Positions 1-7,375 of a stretch of DNA of 64,000 nucleotides are shown piece by piece (the first letter of the stretch is position 1; every line of letters begins with the position of its first letter). Below the pieces are notes generated by a model, which was not told where the DNA came from, did no database searches, and worked only from the letters and a program-made list of their open reading frames with translations. Where the stretch lies: NCBI GenBank assembly GCA_963787375.1, contig CAWBCR010000014.1, forward strand, positions 62,001 to 126,000, in the 5' to 3' direction. Source of the DNA: CAWBCR01 sp963787375. Lineage in GTDB: Bacteria; Chloroflexota; Anaerolineae; Aggregatilineales; UBA3940. Made by a program: the position numbers and the translations under genes.

Positions 1-1083
1 GGGCATGGCATACGCGCCGCCGGTCTTGCCGGGCCGCACCGGCGCGTCGATCCAGCGTTTGTCGAAGAACTCCCCGGCGATCTCGGCCATGCGCGGGTGA
101 AATTTGCCATATGCGTCGAGCACAATCGAGCGGCCCTCGTCCCAGCGATACTCGTGGTCGGCGGCGGGCAGCGGGGCGTAGCGGTCGTAATCGAACATCT
201 CGCCGAGGCCCAGCAGCTTTCCCTTGAGACGGTAGTAGCGGGCGACGAGATCGTAGCGGGCGGTGACGGCGTTGACTAGCGCGTCGACGGAGGCATCGTC
301 GACCTCGTTGGCCATGTTGCGTGACGTGATCCATGAAGGATAGCCGCGCAGCCGGTCGTCAGAGGCCTTGTCGGCCAGGACCGTGTTGAACACGTAGGTG
401 GCCGCGCGGGCGTTCTTCTTCAGCCCCTCGGTGAACGCCTCGGCGGCGCGGCGGCGCACCTCGCGGTCCTGCTCAAACAGCTTGTTGAGGACCGTCTCCT
501 GCGGCACCTGCTCGCCTTCCCAGTCGTAGCGGGAGGCGGCGAAGGTCTCGTTGAAGAAGCGCGCCCACGCGCTGCGCCCGGTGACAGACTTCTCGGCCAG
601 GATCTTCTCTTCAGGCTCGGTCAGCAGGTAGGGGCGGCGCAGCCGGACGACCTCCAGCCAGTGCTTGTAGGGCTTGAGCACCGGGTCGGCGATCAGCTTC
701 TTGGCCTGCTCGTCGGGAGCCTCAGCCCATTCCAGCTCAAGGAAAACCAGCTTCTGCTGGAGGCGCGAGCTGCGCTCGTCGATGCGCTGCAGCAGCGCGC
801 CGCGTGCGGGGTCCTCAGCGTTGGTCGACCAGTGAAGCTGCGCGTAGGCCCCCAGCTTGTGGGCGACGATGGCGATCTCCTCGTAGCGGGCGACCAGATC
901 GCGCAGCAACTCGGCGTCGAGGCCGGCGACCTTGCCCCGATAGTCGGCGGCGAGCTTGTCGGCCAGCCCGTCGGCGGCGTCGAGGTCGCGCCCGATCTTC
1001 GCGTCGTCATCGCCGCTGTACAATTCGCTCAAGTCCCAGGCGACATCTTCCGCGCCGGTCAGGTGGGCTGTGGTGTCACTCAT
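1..1083 (-). CDS. pepF: M3-family oligoendopeptidase F-like metallopeptidase (partial)
   Basis: From the ATG at 1083 the minus strand stays open for 361 codons to the window edge, so only the N-terminal part is visible. It starts MSDTTAHLTGAEDVAWDLSE and has blocks seen in M3 oligoendopeptidases: LYSGDDDA near residue 21, EVVRLRRPYLLTEPEEKIL near 144-162 and WIDAPVRPGKTGGA at the edge. The HExxH zinc site follows this last block in family members and is therefore outside the window. Members are cytoplasmic zinc peptidases that degrade short peptides. A good ribosome site (AGAGGAAGAG) lies upstream of the ATG. An extended -10 promoter lies about 45 bases upstream, beside the insertion sequence. 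The family call is firm; the pepF symbol is by similarity. Confidence 0.85.
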   Translation of the reverse strand, partial: MSDTTAHLTGAEDVAWDLSELYSGDDDAKIGRDLDAADGLADKLAADYRGKVAGLDAELLRDLVARYEEIAIVAHKLGAYAQLHWSTNAEDPARGALLQRIDERSSRLQQKLVFLELEWAEAPDEQAKKLIADPVLKPYKHWLEVVRLRRPYLLTEPEEKILAEKSVTGRSAWARFFNETFAASRYDWEGEQVPQETVLNKLFEQDREVRRRAAEAFTEGLKKNARAATYVFNTVLADKASDDRLRGYPSWITSRNMANEVDDASVDALVNAVTARYDLVARYYRLKGKLLGLGEMFDYDRYAPLPAADHEYRWDEGRSIVLDAYGKFHPRMAEIAGEFFDKRWIDAPVRPGKTGGAYAMP

Positions 1084-1101
1084 CGGCTCTCTTCCTCTGT
1101 G

Positions 1102-2310
1102 ATGGATTGGATACGTAAAAGGTGTGCTGATTATAGCACACGCAGCGGGGTGGATCATGGGCAGAGTGGGTATCTGTTCGACATGATGGTGATGACGATC
1201 TGCGCGGTGATCTGTGGGGCAGATAACTGGACAGGAGTAGAAACGTTTGGCAAAGCCAAGCGAAAATGGTTGGAGCAGTATTTGGAGATGCCGAATGGTA
1301 TTCCATCGCATGATACGTTCGGGCGGGTTTTTTCGAGTCTGGAGGCGGCGGCTTTCCAAACAGGCTTTAGCAGATGGGTAGAAGCTGTGTTTCGCGTGAC
1401 GAAAGGTCAGGTGGTGGTTATTGATGGGAAGACGGTGCGGCGCAGCTATGACCAAACGATAGGCCAAGAGGCCATCCATCTGGTGAGCGCCTGGGCCAGC
1501 CAGAATGGCATTGCGCTGGGGCAGCGCAAAGTGAGTGACAAATCCAACGAAATCACCGCCATCCCGGAATTGCTGCGCTTGTTAGATGTATCGGGTTGCA
1601 TCGTGACGATTGATGCGATGGGCTGTCAGAAAGAGATTGCACAGGCGATCCGGGATGCCAAAGCAGACTATGTGCTGCGCGTGAAGGATAACCAGGCCAA
1701 CCTGCGTCAGGACCTCGAAGACTGGTTTGCTTATGGCGACCAGCAAGGCTTCCGCACAACGGTCTGTGACTATCACCAAACGATCAACAAGTCGAACGGT
1801 CGCGTTGAAATTCGACGCTGTTGGGCGATGGCTGACCAGGTTGCGTTTGAGTACATTCGTCACTATGAGGCGTGGGCTAACTTGCAGACCCTCGTGCGGG
1901 TGCAGCGCGAGTGTCGCTTCAACGGCAATACTTCAACGGACACCGCTTACTACATCAGCAGCTTGCCCAACAATGCCGCACACTTGTTGGATGCCACCCG
2001 CCATCATTGGGCGATTGAAAACAGCTTCCACTGGGTTTTGGATGTCACCTTCCATGAAGATAACTTCTGCATCCGCAGCGGTGATAGTCCTCAAAACATG
2101 GCTCTCTTTAGCCACCTGGCCTTGAACATTCTCAAACAAGACCCATCCAAATCCAGCCTGAAACAAAAACGCTTTCGCGCCGGCCTGGACGAAGATTACC
2201 GACTTGAACTGCTTACCAGAATTTGTGATCTATGCCCTGCCAGATGCGCAGATGCTCGAATGCGGCGGACGCGCCGCCCGGGTCGAACGTCTCGACCAGC
2301 GCGCCGATGA
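1102..2310 (+). CDS. ISAs1-family DDE transposase, ends uncertain
   Basis: The frame from the ATG at 1102 encodes an ISAs1-type transposase. Visible motifs are the N-terminal MTICAVICGADNW block, first catalytic Asp in VVIDGKTVRRS, second Asp in IVTIDAMGCQKEIA, and the C-terminal block HHWAIENSFHWVLDVTFHED with the catalytic Glu, followed by FSHLALNILKQD. The usual N-terminal DPR motif is missing: the equivalent position reads RSGVDHG, so the first 15-20 codons may be host DNA. After GLDEDYRLELL, where family members normally stop, the frame runs on to 2310 opposite the neighbouring gene. The element may encode a nearly full-length enzyme but has probably lost its natural stop. The frame is open upstream to 661, antisense to pepF, and that part is not real. 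Confidence 0.8.
   Translation: MDWIRKRCADYSTRSGVDHGQSGYLFDMMVMTICAVICGADNWTGVETFGKAKRKWLEQYLEMPNGIPSHDTFGRVFSSLEAAAFQTGFSRWVEAVFRVTKGQVVVIDGKTVRRSYDQTIGQEAIHLVSAWASQNGIALGQRKVSDKSNEITAIPELLRLLDVSGCIVTIDAMGCQKEIAQAIRDAKADYVLRVKDNQANLRQDLEDWFAYGDQQGFRTTVCDYHQTINKSNGRVEIRRCWAMADQVAFEYIRHYEAWANLQTLVRVQRECRFNGNTSTDTAYYISSLPNNAAHLLDATRHHWAIENSFHWVLDVTFHEDNFCIRSGDSPQNMALFSHLALNILKQDPSKSSLKQKRFRAGLDEDYRLELLTRICDLCPARCADARMRRTRRPGRTSRPARR
1130..1138 (-). promoter_or_regulatory. Extended -10 promoter for pepF
   Basis: Read on the minus strand this is TG-C-TATAAT, a perfect extended -10 element about 47 bases before the pepF ATG. No good -35 is seen upstream. The element lies inside a 7-bp inverted repeat (GTGTGCT at 1122-1128, AGCACAC at 1135-1141). 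It sits at the left edge of the IS element, so the insertion may have replaced the original -35 region. Confidence 0.55.
1142..2215 (+). mobile_element. ISAs1-family insertion sequence (boundaries approximate)
   Basis: This roughly 1.07-kb block separates the pepF promoter from the 3' end of a minus-strand membrane-protein gene and holds one ISAs1-type transposase. No terminal inverted repeat or target-site duplication could be recognised at either edge. The transposase frame runs without its own stop into host sequence on the right, which suggests eroded or truncated ends. Base composition of the block is visibly less GC-rich than its neighbours, consistent with transfer. The boundaries are estimates from where the flanking genes start and stop making sense. 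Confidence 0.6.
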
Positions 2311-2848
2311 GCAGCGGGCCGGGCGGCGGGGCCCAGGCGAAGCTGGCGACAAACTCGTCGTTGAGGCGCACGGTCGCCTGCCCACCGGCAAGGTCGAGGC
2401 GCAGGCGGTTGGGTTGGCCTTGCAGGGCGATGCGCGGAAAGGTCTGCCACTCGCGGATAAAGGTAGGCGCGCCATCGGAGAGCGTGTAGATGGCGGTGTA
2501 GCCATCGCCGTTGACAGCTAGCACCAGCCCGTCGGATGGCGATGAGCCGACCCACAGCCCATAGCCCGCGTCGGACGGGCCGGCGGCCAGGCGCGCCGTC
2601 AGCTCGACGGTGGCGGGCGGCGTGAGCGTTCCGGGCAGGGCGAGCGTGCTGCGGTCGTGCGGAGAGGCGGCGGCGAGCGAGTCGGACAGCGCAGTGTCGA
2701 CGGTCAATGGCCCGGCGGTGCGCGGGTCGCTGATGCCTGCCAGCGACAGCGCCAGCAGCGCGGCGACGAAGGCCAGCGTGCCGATCAGCGCGGCGACGGA
2801 CAGCCGCCACGCCCAGCGGGGCAGGGGGTCGGACTGGTGAGGGGCCAT
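2213..2848 (-). CDS. Single-pass membrane protein with a beta-rich laminin-G/glucanase-like domain
   Basis: A 211-residue protein starting MAPHQSDPLPRW, with one membrane segment at about residues 14-40 (rich in A, L and V) and an extracytoplasmic beta-rich domain. The segments LWVGSSPSDGLVLAVNGDGY, NRLRLDLAGGQATVRLNDE and the end FEHLRIWQG resemble concanavalin/LamG or DUF1080-type folds, often carbohydrate-binding. The frame is currently fused to the upstream hypE frame through one extra base (see hypE). No strong ribosome site precedes the ATG. The last four residues and the stop lie at the IS right edge, so the natural C-terminus may be lost. Function is unknown. Confidence 0.55.
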   Translation of the reverse strand: MAPHQSDPLPRWAWRLSVAALIGTLAFVAALLALSLAGISDPRTAGPLTVDTALSDSLAAASPHDRSTLALPGTLTPPATVELTARLAAGPSDAGYGLWVGSSPSDGLVLAVNGDGYTAIYTLSDGAPTFIREWQTFPRIALQGQPNRLRLDLAGGQATVRLNDEFVASFAWAPPPGPLLIGALVETFDPGGASAAFEHLRIWQGIDHKFW

Positions 2849-2865
2849 CAGATTTCGGTGTATCG

Positions 2866-3947
2866 TCAGGCAGATTCGCGGAAGCTGCTCGCCGACCAGT
2901 GTGTCGATCACGCGTGAGCCGCCGATGCCGGTGCGGGCCGTCACGACGCCGGGGTGCGCGTCGACTACCTGCCCGATGATGGCCGCGTCGCGGCCTTTGG
3001 GATGAGCCCGCATCGCGTCGAGCAGTTTTGCGGCGGCATCGGGCGGCGCGACAGCCACCAGCTTGCCCTCGTTCGCCACGTAGAACGGGTCGAGGCCCAG
3101 CATCTCACACGCGGCGTCGACGGCGGGCGGGATGGGCACATCGCCTTCATCGATCTCGATGCCAACCTGCGAGGCCCGTGCGAACTCGTTGAGCGTCGCG
3201 GCCAGCCCGCCGCGTGTGGGGTCGCGCATGGCGTGGATATCGCGGCTGGCGGCCAGCATCGCCGCGACAAGGTCGTGCAGCGGCTGGCTGTCGCTGAGCA
3301 GCTGCGTCTCGAAGGTCAGGCCCTCGCGCACCGACAGGATGGCGATGCCATGCTCGCCAATCATACCGGAGACGATGATCTGGTCGCCGGGACGGGCGTT
3401 CTGCGGCGCGATGCTCACGCCTTCAGGCACGAGGCCGATGCCGGTGGTGTTGATGTACACGCCGTCGCCGTGACCCCTGTCGACTACCTTGGTGTCGCCG
3501 GTGACGATCTGCACGCCCGCCGCGCGGGCGGCTGCCGCCATTGAGGCCGCGATGTTGCCCAGCGTGTCGACGGACAGCCCTTCTTCGAGGATGTAAGCCG
3601 GCGCTCATGTACAGCGGCTGCGCGCCGCTCATCGCCACGTCGTTGACGGTGCCGTGCACCGCCAGCGAGCCGATGTCGCCGCCGGGGAAGAACAGCGGGC
3701 TGATGGTGAACGAGTCGGTGGAGATAGCCAGCCGCGCTCCGCCGATCTCCAGGATGGCCTGATCGCCCAGCGCGTCGAGCGCGGGGTTGTCGAACAGCGG
3801 CTTGAAGATCATCTCGACCAGGTCGGCGGACAGCTTGCCGCCCCCGCCGTGGCCCATCACGATGTTGGGGTAGGCCCTCAGTGGGACGGGGCACACCCAT
3901 CCCTCGGCCTGCAGGGGCTGCTGATCGGAGTGTTGCGGGTTGCTCAT
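2866..3947 (-). CDS. hypE: Hydrogenase maturation protein HypE (two apparent single-base frameshifts)
   Basis: HypE dehydrates the carbamoyl group on its C-terminal cysteine to make the cyanide ligand of [NiFe]-hydrogenases. The N-terminal frame (from 3947) shows the AIR-synthase-like fold: VMGHGGGGKLSADLVE, ISTDSFTISPLFFPGGDIG and HGTVNDVAMSGAQPLYMSAG. At about 3598 it breaks into a second frame carrying MRDPTRGGLAATLNEFA and GEQLPRIC. The obligatory C-terminal PRIC is followed by CTG; removing one base at about 2869 makes TGA directly after the Cys, the expected end of HypE. Both breaks look like one-base insertions. The ATG overlaps the stop of the methyltransferase gene by 4 bases, so the two are coupled. 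No hydrogenase gene is in the window. Confidence 0.85.
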
Positions 3948-4741
3948 GCGCTCTCCATTGCCGGCTTGTGGGCAGTCAAGATGGGCTGATAGTACCCGCT
4001 TTCAGGCGGCATGTGCCAGTGAAGATCGTCCAATCCCGCGGCACGAACGGCCCGATCCAGGTCGGCCCGTCGCAGCGCGCGGTAGCGGGCGGTGTGGGCC
4101 TGTGTCTGCCAGCCGTCGCCGGCCTGCTGCACGATCAGCAGCGTGAAGTCGTACAGGTCCGCGTCGGGCAGCCAGTCCCACACCTGGATCACCACCCGCC
4201 GCCCGTCAGGCCCGTCGAACACGCGCGGGGTGGTGGTGGAGGGCCGCTCGGCAACCAGCCCGTCGTAGTCGCGGATGCTGGCCAGCAACAGCCCGCCGGG
4301 GCGCAGCACCGTGGCCATCTCGCGCAGCGCCGCCAGCAGATCATCTTCGCTGAGCAGGTGCGGCAGCGCGTTGTCGCAGGCGATAACGGCGTCGAACGGG
4401 CCGCTCACCTGCGCCGAGAGCGTGCGCATGTCGGCCACGCCGAACGACAGCCGTGCGCCGAGCGCCGCCGCTTCGCGCTGCGCTCGTTCGACGGCCCCGG
4501 CGCTGATGTCGGTGGCGGTGACGGCATAGCCGCGCAGCGACAGCCCGATAGCCTGCGTGCCGATGCCACACGCGCAGTCGAGCACGGCGCGCGGTGGCGG
4601 GTCGAGCCGGGCGCGCAGCAGGTCGTCCAGCACCTGCGCCTGCCGCTGCATCAACTCGTGCCAGTCGGCAAAGATCAGGTGGTAGTTGTCTGACAGCCCA
4701 TCGTAGAAGCGCGAGATGTCGTCCATCGCCTCACTTGACAT
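3944..4741 (-). CDS. Class I SAM-dependent methyltransferase
   Basis: A 265-residue protein with the Rossmann methyltransferase fold: SAM-binding motif I LDCACGIGTQ at 54-63, acidic motif II AVTATDIS, the FDAVIACDNALPHL segment (motif IV) and VLRPGGLLLASIRDYD. Substrate is not evident; relatives include glycine/sarcosine-type and unassigned small-molecule methyltransferases. It is first in a two-gene minus-strand unit and overlaps hypE by 4 bases, implying translational coupling. It is divergent from the DUF166 gene, sharing a 73-base intergenic region. Confidence 0.8.
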   Translation of the reverse strand: MSSEAMDDISRFYDGLSDNYHLIFADWHELMQRQAQVLDDLLRARLDPPPRAVLDCACGIGTQAIGLSLRGYAVTATDISAGAVERAQREAAALGARLSFGVADMRTLSAQVSGPFDAVIACDNALPHLLSEDDLLAALREMATVLRPGGLLLASIRDYDGLVAERPSTTTPRVFDGPDGRRVVIQVWDWLPDADLYDFTLLIVQQAGDGWQTQAHTARYRALRRADLDRAVRAAGLDDLHWHMPPESGYYQPILTAHKPAMESA

Positions 4742-4755
4742 AGATCAACGCAGCC

Positions 4756-4776
4756 TGTATGCCTGTATGCCATAAT
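4756..4776 (+). promoter_or_regulatory. Candidate extended -10 promoter with a tandem 8-base repeat
   Basis: The sequence has TGTATGCC twice in tandem (4756-4763 and 4764-4771), running into an extended -10 of the form TGC-CATAAT (CATAAT at 4771-4776). It lies 39 bases before the DUF166 ATG. No clear -35 was found. The repeat could be an activator or repressor site, but this is inference. Confidence 0.4.
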
Positions 4777-4814
4777 AGTCGAAACCGGCGCGACAGCCAA
4801 AAGGGGCACATCTT

Positions 4815-5594
4815 ATGCGCATTCTGGTCATCATTACCGGCGACTACGGGCAGCGGCACGTCGACAACCTGCAGGCGCACGCGCCGGACGGCTGGCAGAT
4901 CGACGTGTGGCAGACGCCCAAGGCGCTGCCGCCGGTGCTCGACTACCCGGAAGACTACCTGCCGGAGACGCTGCCGCCCGCCGACCTGATCCTCGCGCTG
5001 GCGGAGCTGCCGCCCGCCGCCGAGTTGATCCCGGAGATCGCCAAGCTGACCGGCGCGAAGTCGGTGATTGCGCCTATCGACAGCCAGGCGTGGCTCCCGG
5101 TGGGGCTGGCGCGCCAGCTTCGCGGCTGGCTGGATCGCATGGGCGTGGCCTGCGTGACGCCCATCCCGTTCTGCTCGCTGACGGAAACTCACAGCGGCAC
5201 GCTGCGCCTGCGCGAGCCCTACGACGACCCGCTGATTGCGGAATTTGCGCGGCACTTTGGCCGCCCGGCGTTCGAGATCGCGGTCGATAAGCCTAACGGG
5301 AGGATCACGGATATCACGGTGACGCGGGATGCGTGCTGCGGCTGCGCGCGCTTTGTCGCGGAGAAGCTCGCCGGAGAGGCGGTGCCCGATGCGCTTGAGC
5401 AGGGCGGTCTGCACCACCATCACTACCCGTGCCAGGCCAGCATGGGCATCGACCCGCTGTTTGGCGACACGCTGATGCACGTGTCGGGCAACCTGATGAA
5501 GGACGCCATCAAAGAGGCGTTGGGCGATAATCTGCGCGTGCAGACGATCCGCCCGGCAGGCTGGGTAGAGGATCAGGACAATCCGGATCGGTAG
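4815..5594 (+). CDS. DUF166 family protein
   Basis: A 259-residue protein beginning MRILVIITGDYGQRHVDNLQ, with ribosome site AAGGGG about nine bases upstream. It matches my recollection of the DUF166 family, found in methanogens, Firmicutes and Chloroflexi and sometimes described as thymidylate-synthase-like without proof. Conserved features include NGRITDITVTRDACCGCARF (a Cys-rich motif suggesting metal or radical chemistry) and the histidine cluster HHHHYPC near residue 197. No signal peptide or membrane segment is seen. Biochemical function is not established. The stop codon merges with a terminator hairpin. Confidence 0.75.
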   Translation: MRILVIITGDYGQRHVDNLQAHAPDGWQIDVWQTPKALPPVLDYPEDYLPETLPPADLILALAELPPAAELIPEIAKLTGAKSVIAPIDSQAWLPVGLARQLRGWLDRMGVACVTPIPFCSLTETHSGTLRLREPYDDPLIAEFARHFGRPAFEIAVDKPNGRITDITVTRDACCGCARFVAEKLAGEAVPDALEQGGLHHHHYPCQASMGIDPLFGDTLMHVSGNLMKDAIKEALGDNLRVQTIRPAGWVEDQDNPDR

Positions 5595-5615
5595 GGGCGA
5601 CCGGCTGGTCGCCCC
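5594..5615. terminator. Bidirectional terminator hairpin
   Basis: Arms GGGGCGACC (5594-5602) and GGTCGCCCC (5607-5615) around loop GGCT form a perfect 9-bp stem between the convergent DUF166 and kinase genes. Exactly the same 22-base element occurs at 59605-59626 in the opposite orientation. Confidence 0.7.
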
Positions 5616-5617
5616 CG

Positions 5618-7375
5618 TTATCTTCCGCCGATGCGCACCGTGACCACGTCGCTCCACGGCCCGTCGAGGTCGGCAGACTGGGCGCGGATGCGGTAGTACA
5701 GCCGCCCGGAGCGCCGCCACAGCAGCCCAGGTGTCCAGCGCGTGTCGCCGGATTTGAGGCGATATTCCTTCGACGCGGAGAAGTCGGGGTTGTCGTCCTC
5801 CTCCAGCACGTAGCGCGCCGCGCCGGGGCTCTCCGACCACACCAGGTGCGGGTGATTGCGCTCGTCGATGTGCGACACGTCGAGCAGCGGCTTGAACAGC
5901 CCGGCGCGGGCGGCCTCGTCCGGTTCGGCTGTGGCTTCGGGCGCGGCTTCCGGCTCCGGCTGCGCCTGTTCGATCACTTCAACCGGCAGCATCTCTTCAT
6001 CTTCAGTTTCAGCCGCCGGTGGATAGGCTTCCGGCGCGGCGACCTCTTCCGGCGGCGCGGGTGGCTCCTCGGCGGGCGGCTGCCAGATAGGCCGGCTGTG
6101 CGAGCCGTTGGCAGGCTGCTGCGGGATGGTCAGCGGCACCCACTCGACCACCGGGCCGCCCTGCTGCGCGGCCTGGATGGGCCGGGCAGGCGTCGACAGC
6201 GGCGGCGCGGCAGGCGGCAGGGTTGGCGCGGCAGTTGGGATCTGCTTCTGCACCGTGGGTGCGGGCTGCTGCGGGACCGGCGGCTCAACCGGCGTCTGCT
6301 CCGTTTCGGGCGCGGCTTCCGGCTCGACGGGCGGCGCAGTGGGCTCCGGCTGCGAAACCGGCGCGCTCTGCACGATGGGCTGCGCTGCCGGCTGTGCGGC
6401 GGGCTGCGCGGTCAGGTCGACACCAGGCACGGTCAGCGGCTCCCAGTTGCTCACGACGCCCGCCACGCGCTCGCGATGATACAGCTCGCTGAGGATTTCC
6501 TGCCACTCCTTCATGCGCGGGCAGTCGGCCAGCGTGTCCGAAGTCCATGCGCGGTCGAACAGGTCGGCCAGGCGCGGGTCTTCATCTTCGAGAACAGCGC
6601 TCATCAACCGGTAGCGCGGGCAGTCCTGCTGCATCTCGTCCTGGCTGAAGTAGTGCTCGTCCTCTGCGTCTTTGCGGACCTGCGCGACGTGCCAGGCCAG
6701 CATCTCGCAGATCAGCACCGCCCCCGCGAAGCGGTCGCCGGTGGGGCCCCACAGCCCATCGGGCGCGGCGCGATGCGCGTAGCCCTCGGTGCCGGCGGGC
6801 AGCGCAGCGGGTGGATCGAAGCCGGGCGCGTACAGGTCCTCCACGTCGATCAGGTGGGCGCGCTGCGTGTTGGGGTTGATGATCACATTGGCCGCCGAGA
6901 TGTCGCAGTGGGCCAGCCCTGCCTCTTCGATGGCAGCCAGCACCTGCGCCACTGCGTTGGCGAAGGCGATCGCCTCCAGGCGGCTGACCGGCGTCATGCC
7001 GATCACCATGTCGTACCATGTCGAGCCGCTGATCCACGGCATCAGCACCGCGTATTCGAGGTCAGGGTGCTGGCCGAGCGCGTCGTCGTGCTTGCCGGGG
7101 TGCAGGCACGAGCGGTTGCACACCTCCAGCCCCGGCCACCCCGCGAAACGGGCCAACTGGTCGCAGATTTCGACCAGTTCTGGCAGGCGGAATGCCTGCT
7201 TGAACTTCTTGAGCGCGTACAGGCCCTGATCGGCCCCGCCGGTGATCTGGTACACGAACGCCTTGCGCCCCTCCTGCCCGAAGGCGAAGCTCGGCACGGC
7301 GGGGTGGGGCATCACCGTGTATTGCAGCCCGCCAATGGTGATGCGGTCACGCGGGGATGGGTTAAAGTCTGGCAT
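5618..7375 (-). CDS. Ser/Thr protein-kinase-like protein with proline-rich linker and C-terminal FN3 domain (triad kinase 1)
   Basis: A 585-residue protein. The N-terminal kinase-like domain (about 1-300) has a VAIK-like ALKKF (Lys 56), catalytic loop HCDISAANV at 156-164 (Cys replaces the usual Arg) and IDVEDLY at 176-182 where DFG is expected. A P, A and Q-rich linker (about 330-490) follows, then a fibronectin-III-like domain ending YYRIRAQSADLDGPWSDVV. The start at 7375 is chosen because MPDFNPSPRDRITI aligns with the start of the second kinase (MFNPTLKTRLTI); the frame is open to 7420. The start overlaps the end of the FN3 gene by 14 bases. Kinase plus PP2C plus vWA is the layout of TerY-phosphorylation triads. 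The non-DFG motif is shared by both kinases, so it is a family trait. Confidence 0.75.
   Translation of the reverse strand: MPDFNPSPRDRITIGGLQYTVMPHPAVPSFAFGQEGRKAFVYQITGGADQGLYALKKFKQAFRLPELVEICDQLARFAGWPGLEVCNRSCLHPGKHDDALGQHPDLEYAVLMPWISGSTWYDMVIGMTPVSRLEAIAFANAVAQVLAAIEEAGLAHCDISAANVIINPNTQRAHLIDVEDLYAPGFDPPAALPAGTEGYAHRAAPDGLWGPTGDRFAGAVLICEMLAWHVAQVRKDAEDEHYFSQDEMQQDCPRYRLMSAVLEDEDPRLADLFDRAWTSDTLADCPRMKEWQEILSELYHRERVAGVVSNWEPLTVPGVDLTAQPAAQPAAQPIVQSAPVSQPEPTAPPVEPEAAPETEQTPVEPPVPQQPAPTVQKQIPTAAPTLPPAAPPLSTPARPIQAAQQGGPVVEWVPLTIPQQPANGSHSRPIWQPPAEEPPAPPEEVAAPEAYPPAAETEDEEMLPVEVIEQAQPEPEAAPEATAEPDEAARAGLFKPLLDVSHIDERNHPHLVWSESPGAARYVLEEDDNPDFSASKEYRLKSGDTRWTPGLLWRRSGRLYYRIRAQSADLDGPWSDVVTVRIGGR

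Noticed and set aside
661..1101. Upstream extension of the transposase ORF
   Set aside because: This part is antisense to the pepF coding sequence and has no similarity to transposases; the real protein starts near 1102.
2213..3541. One long fusion of HypE with a membrane protein
   Set aside because: HypE must end at PRIC. One base removal gives a stop there, and the next ATG starts a separate membrane protein.
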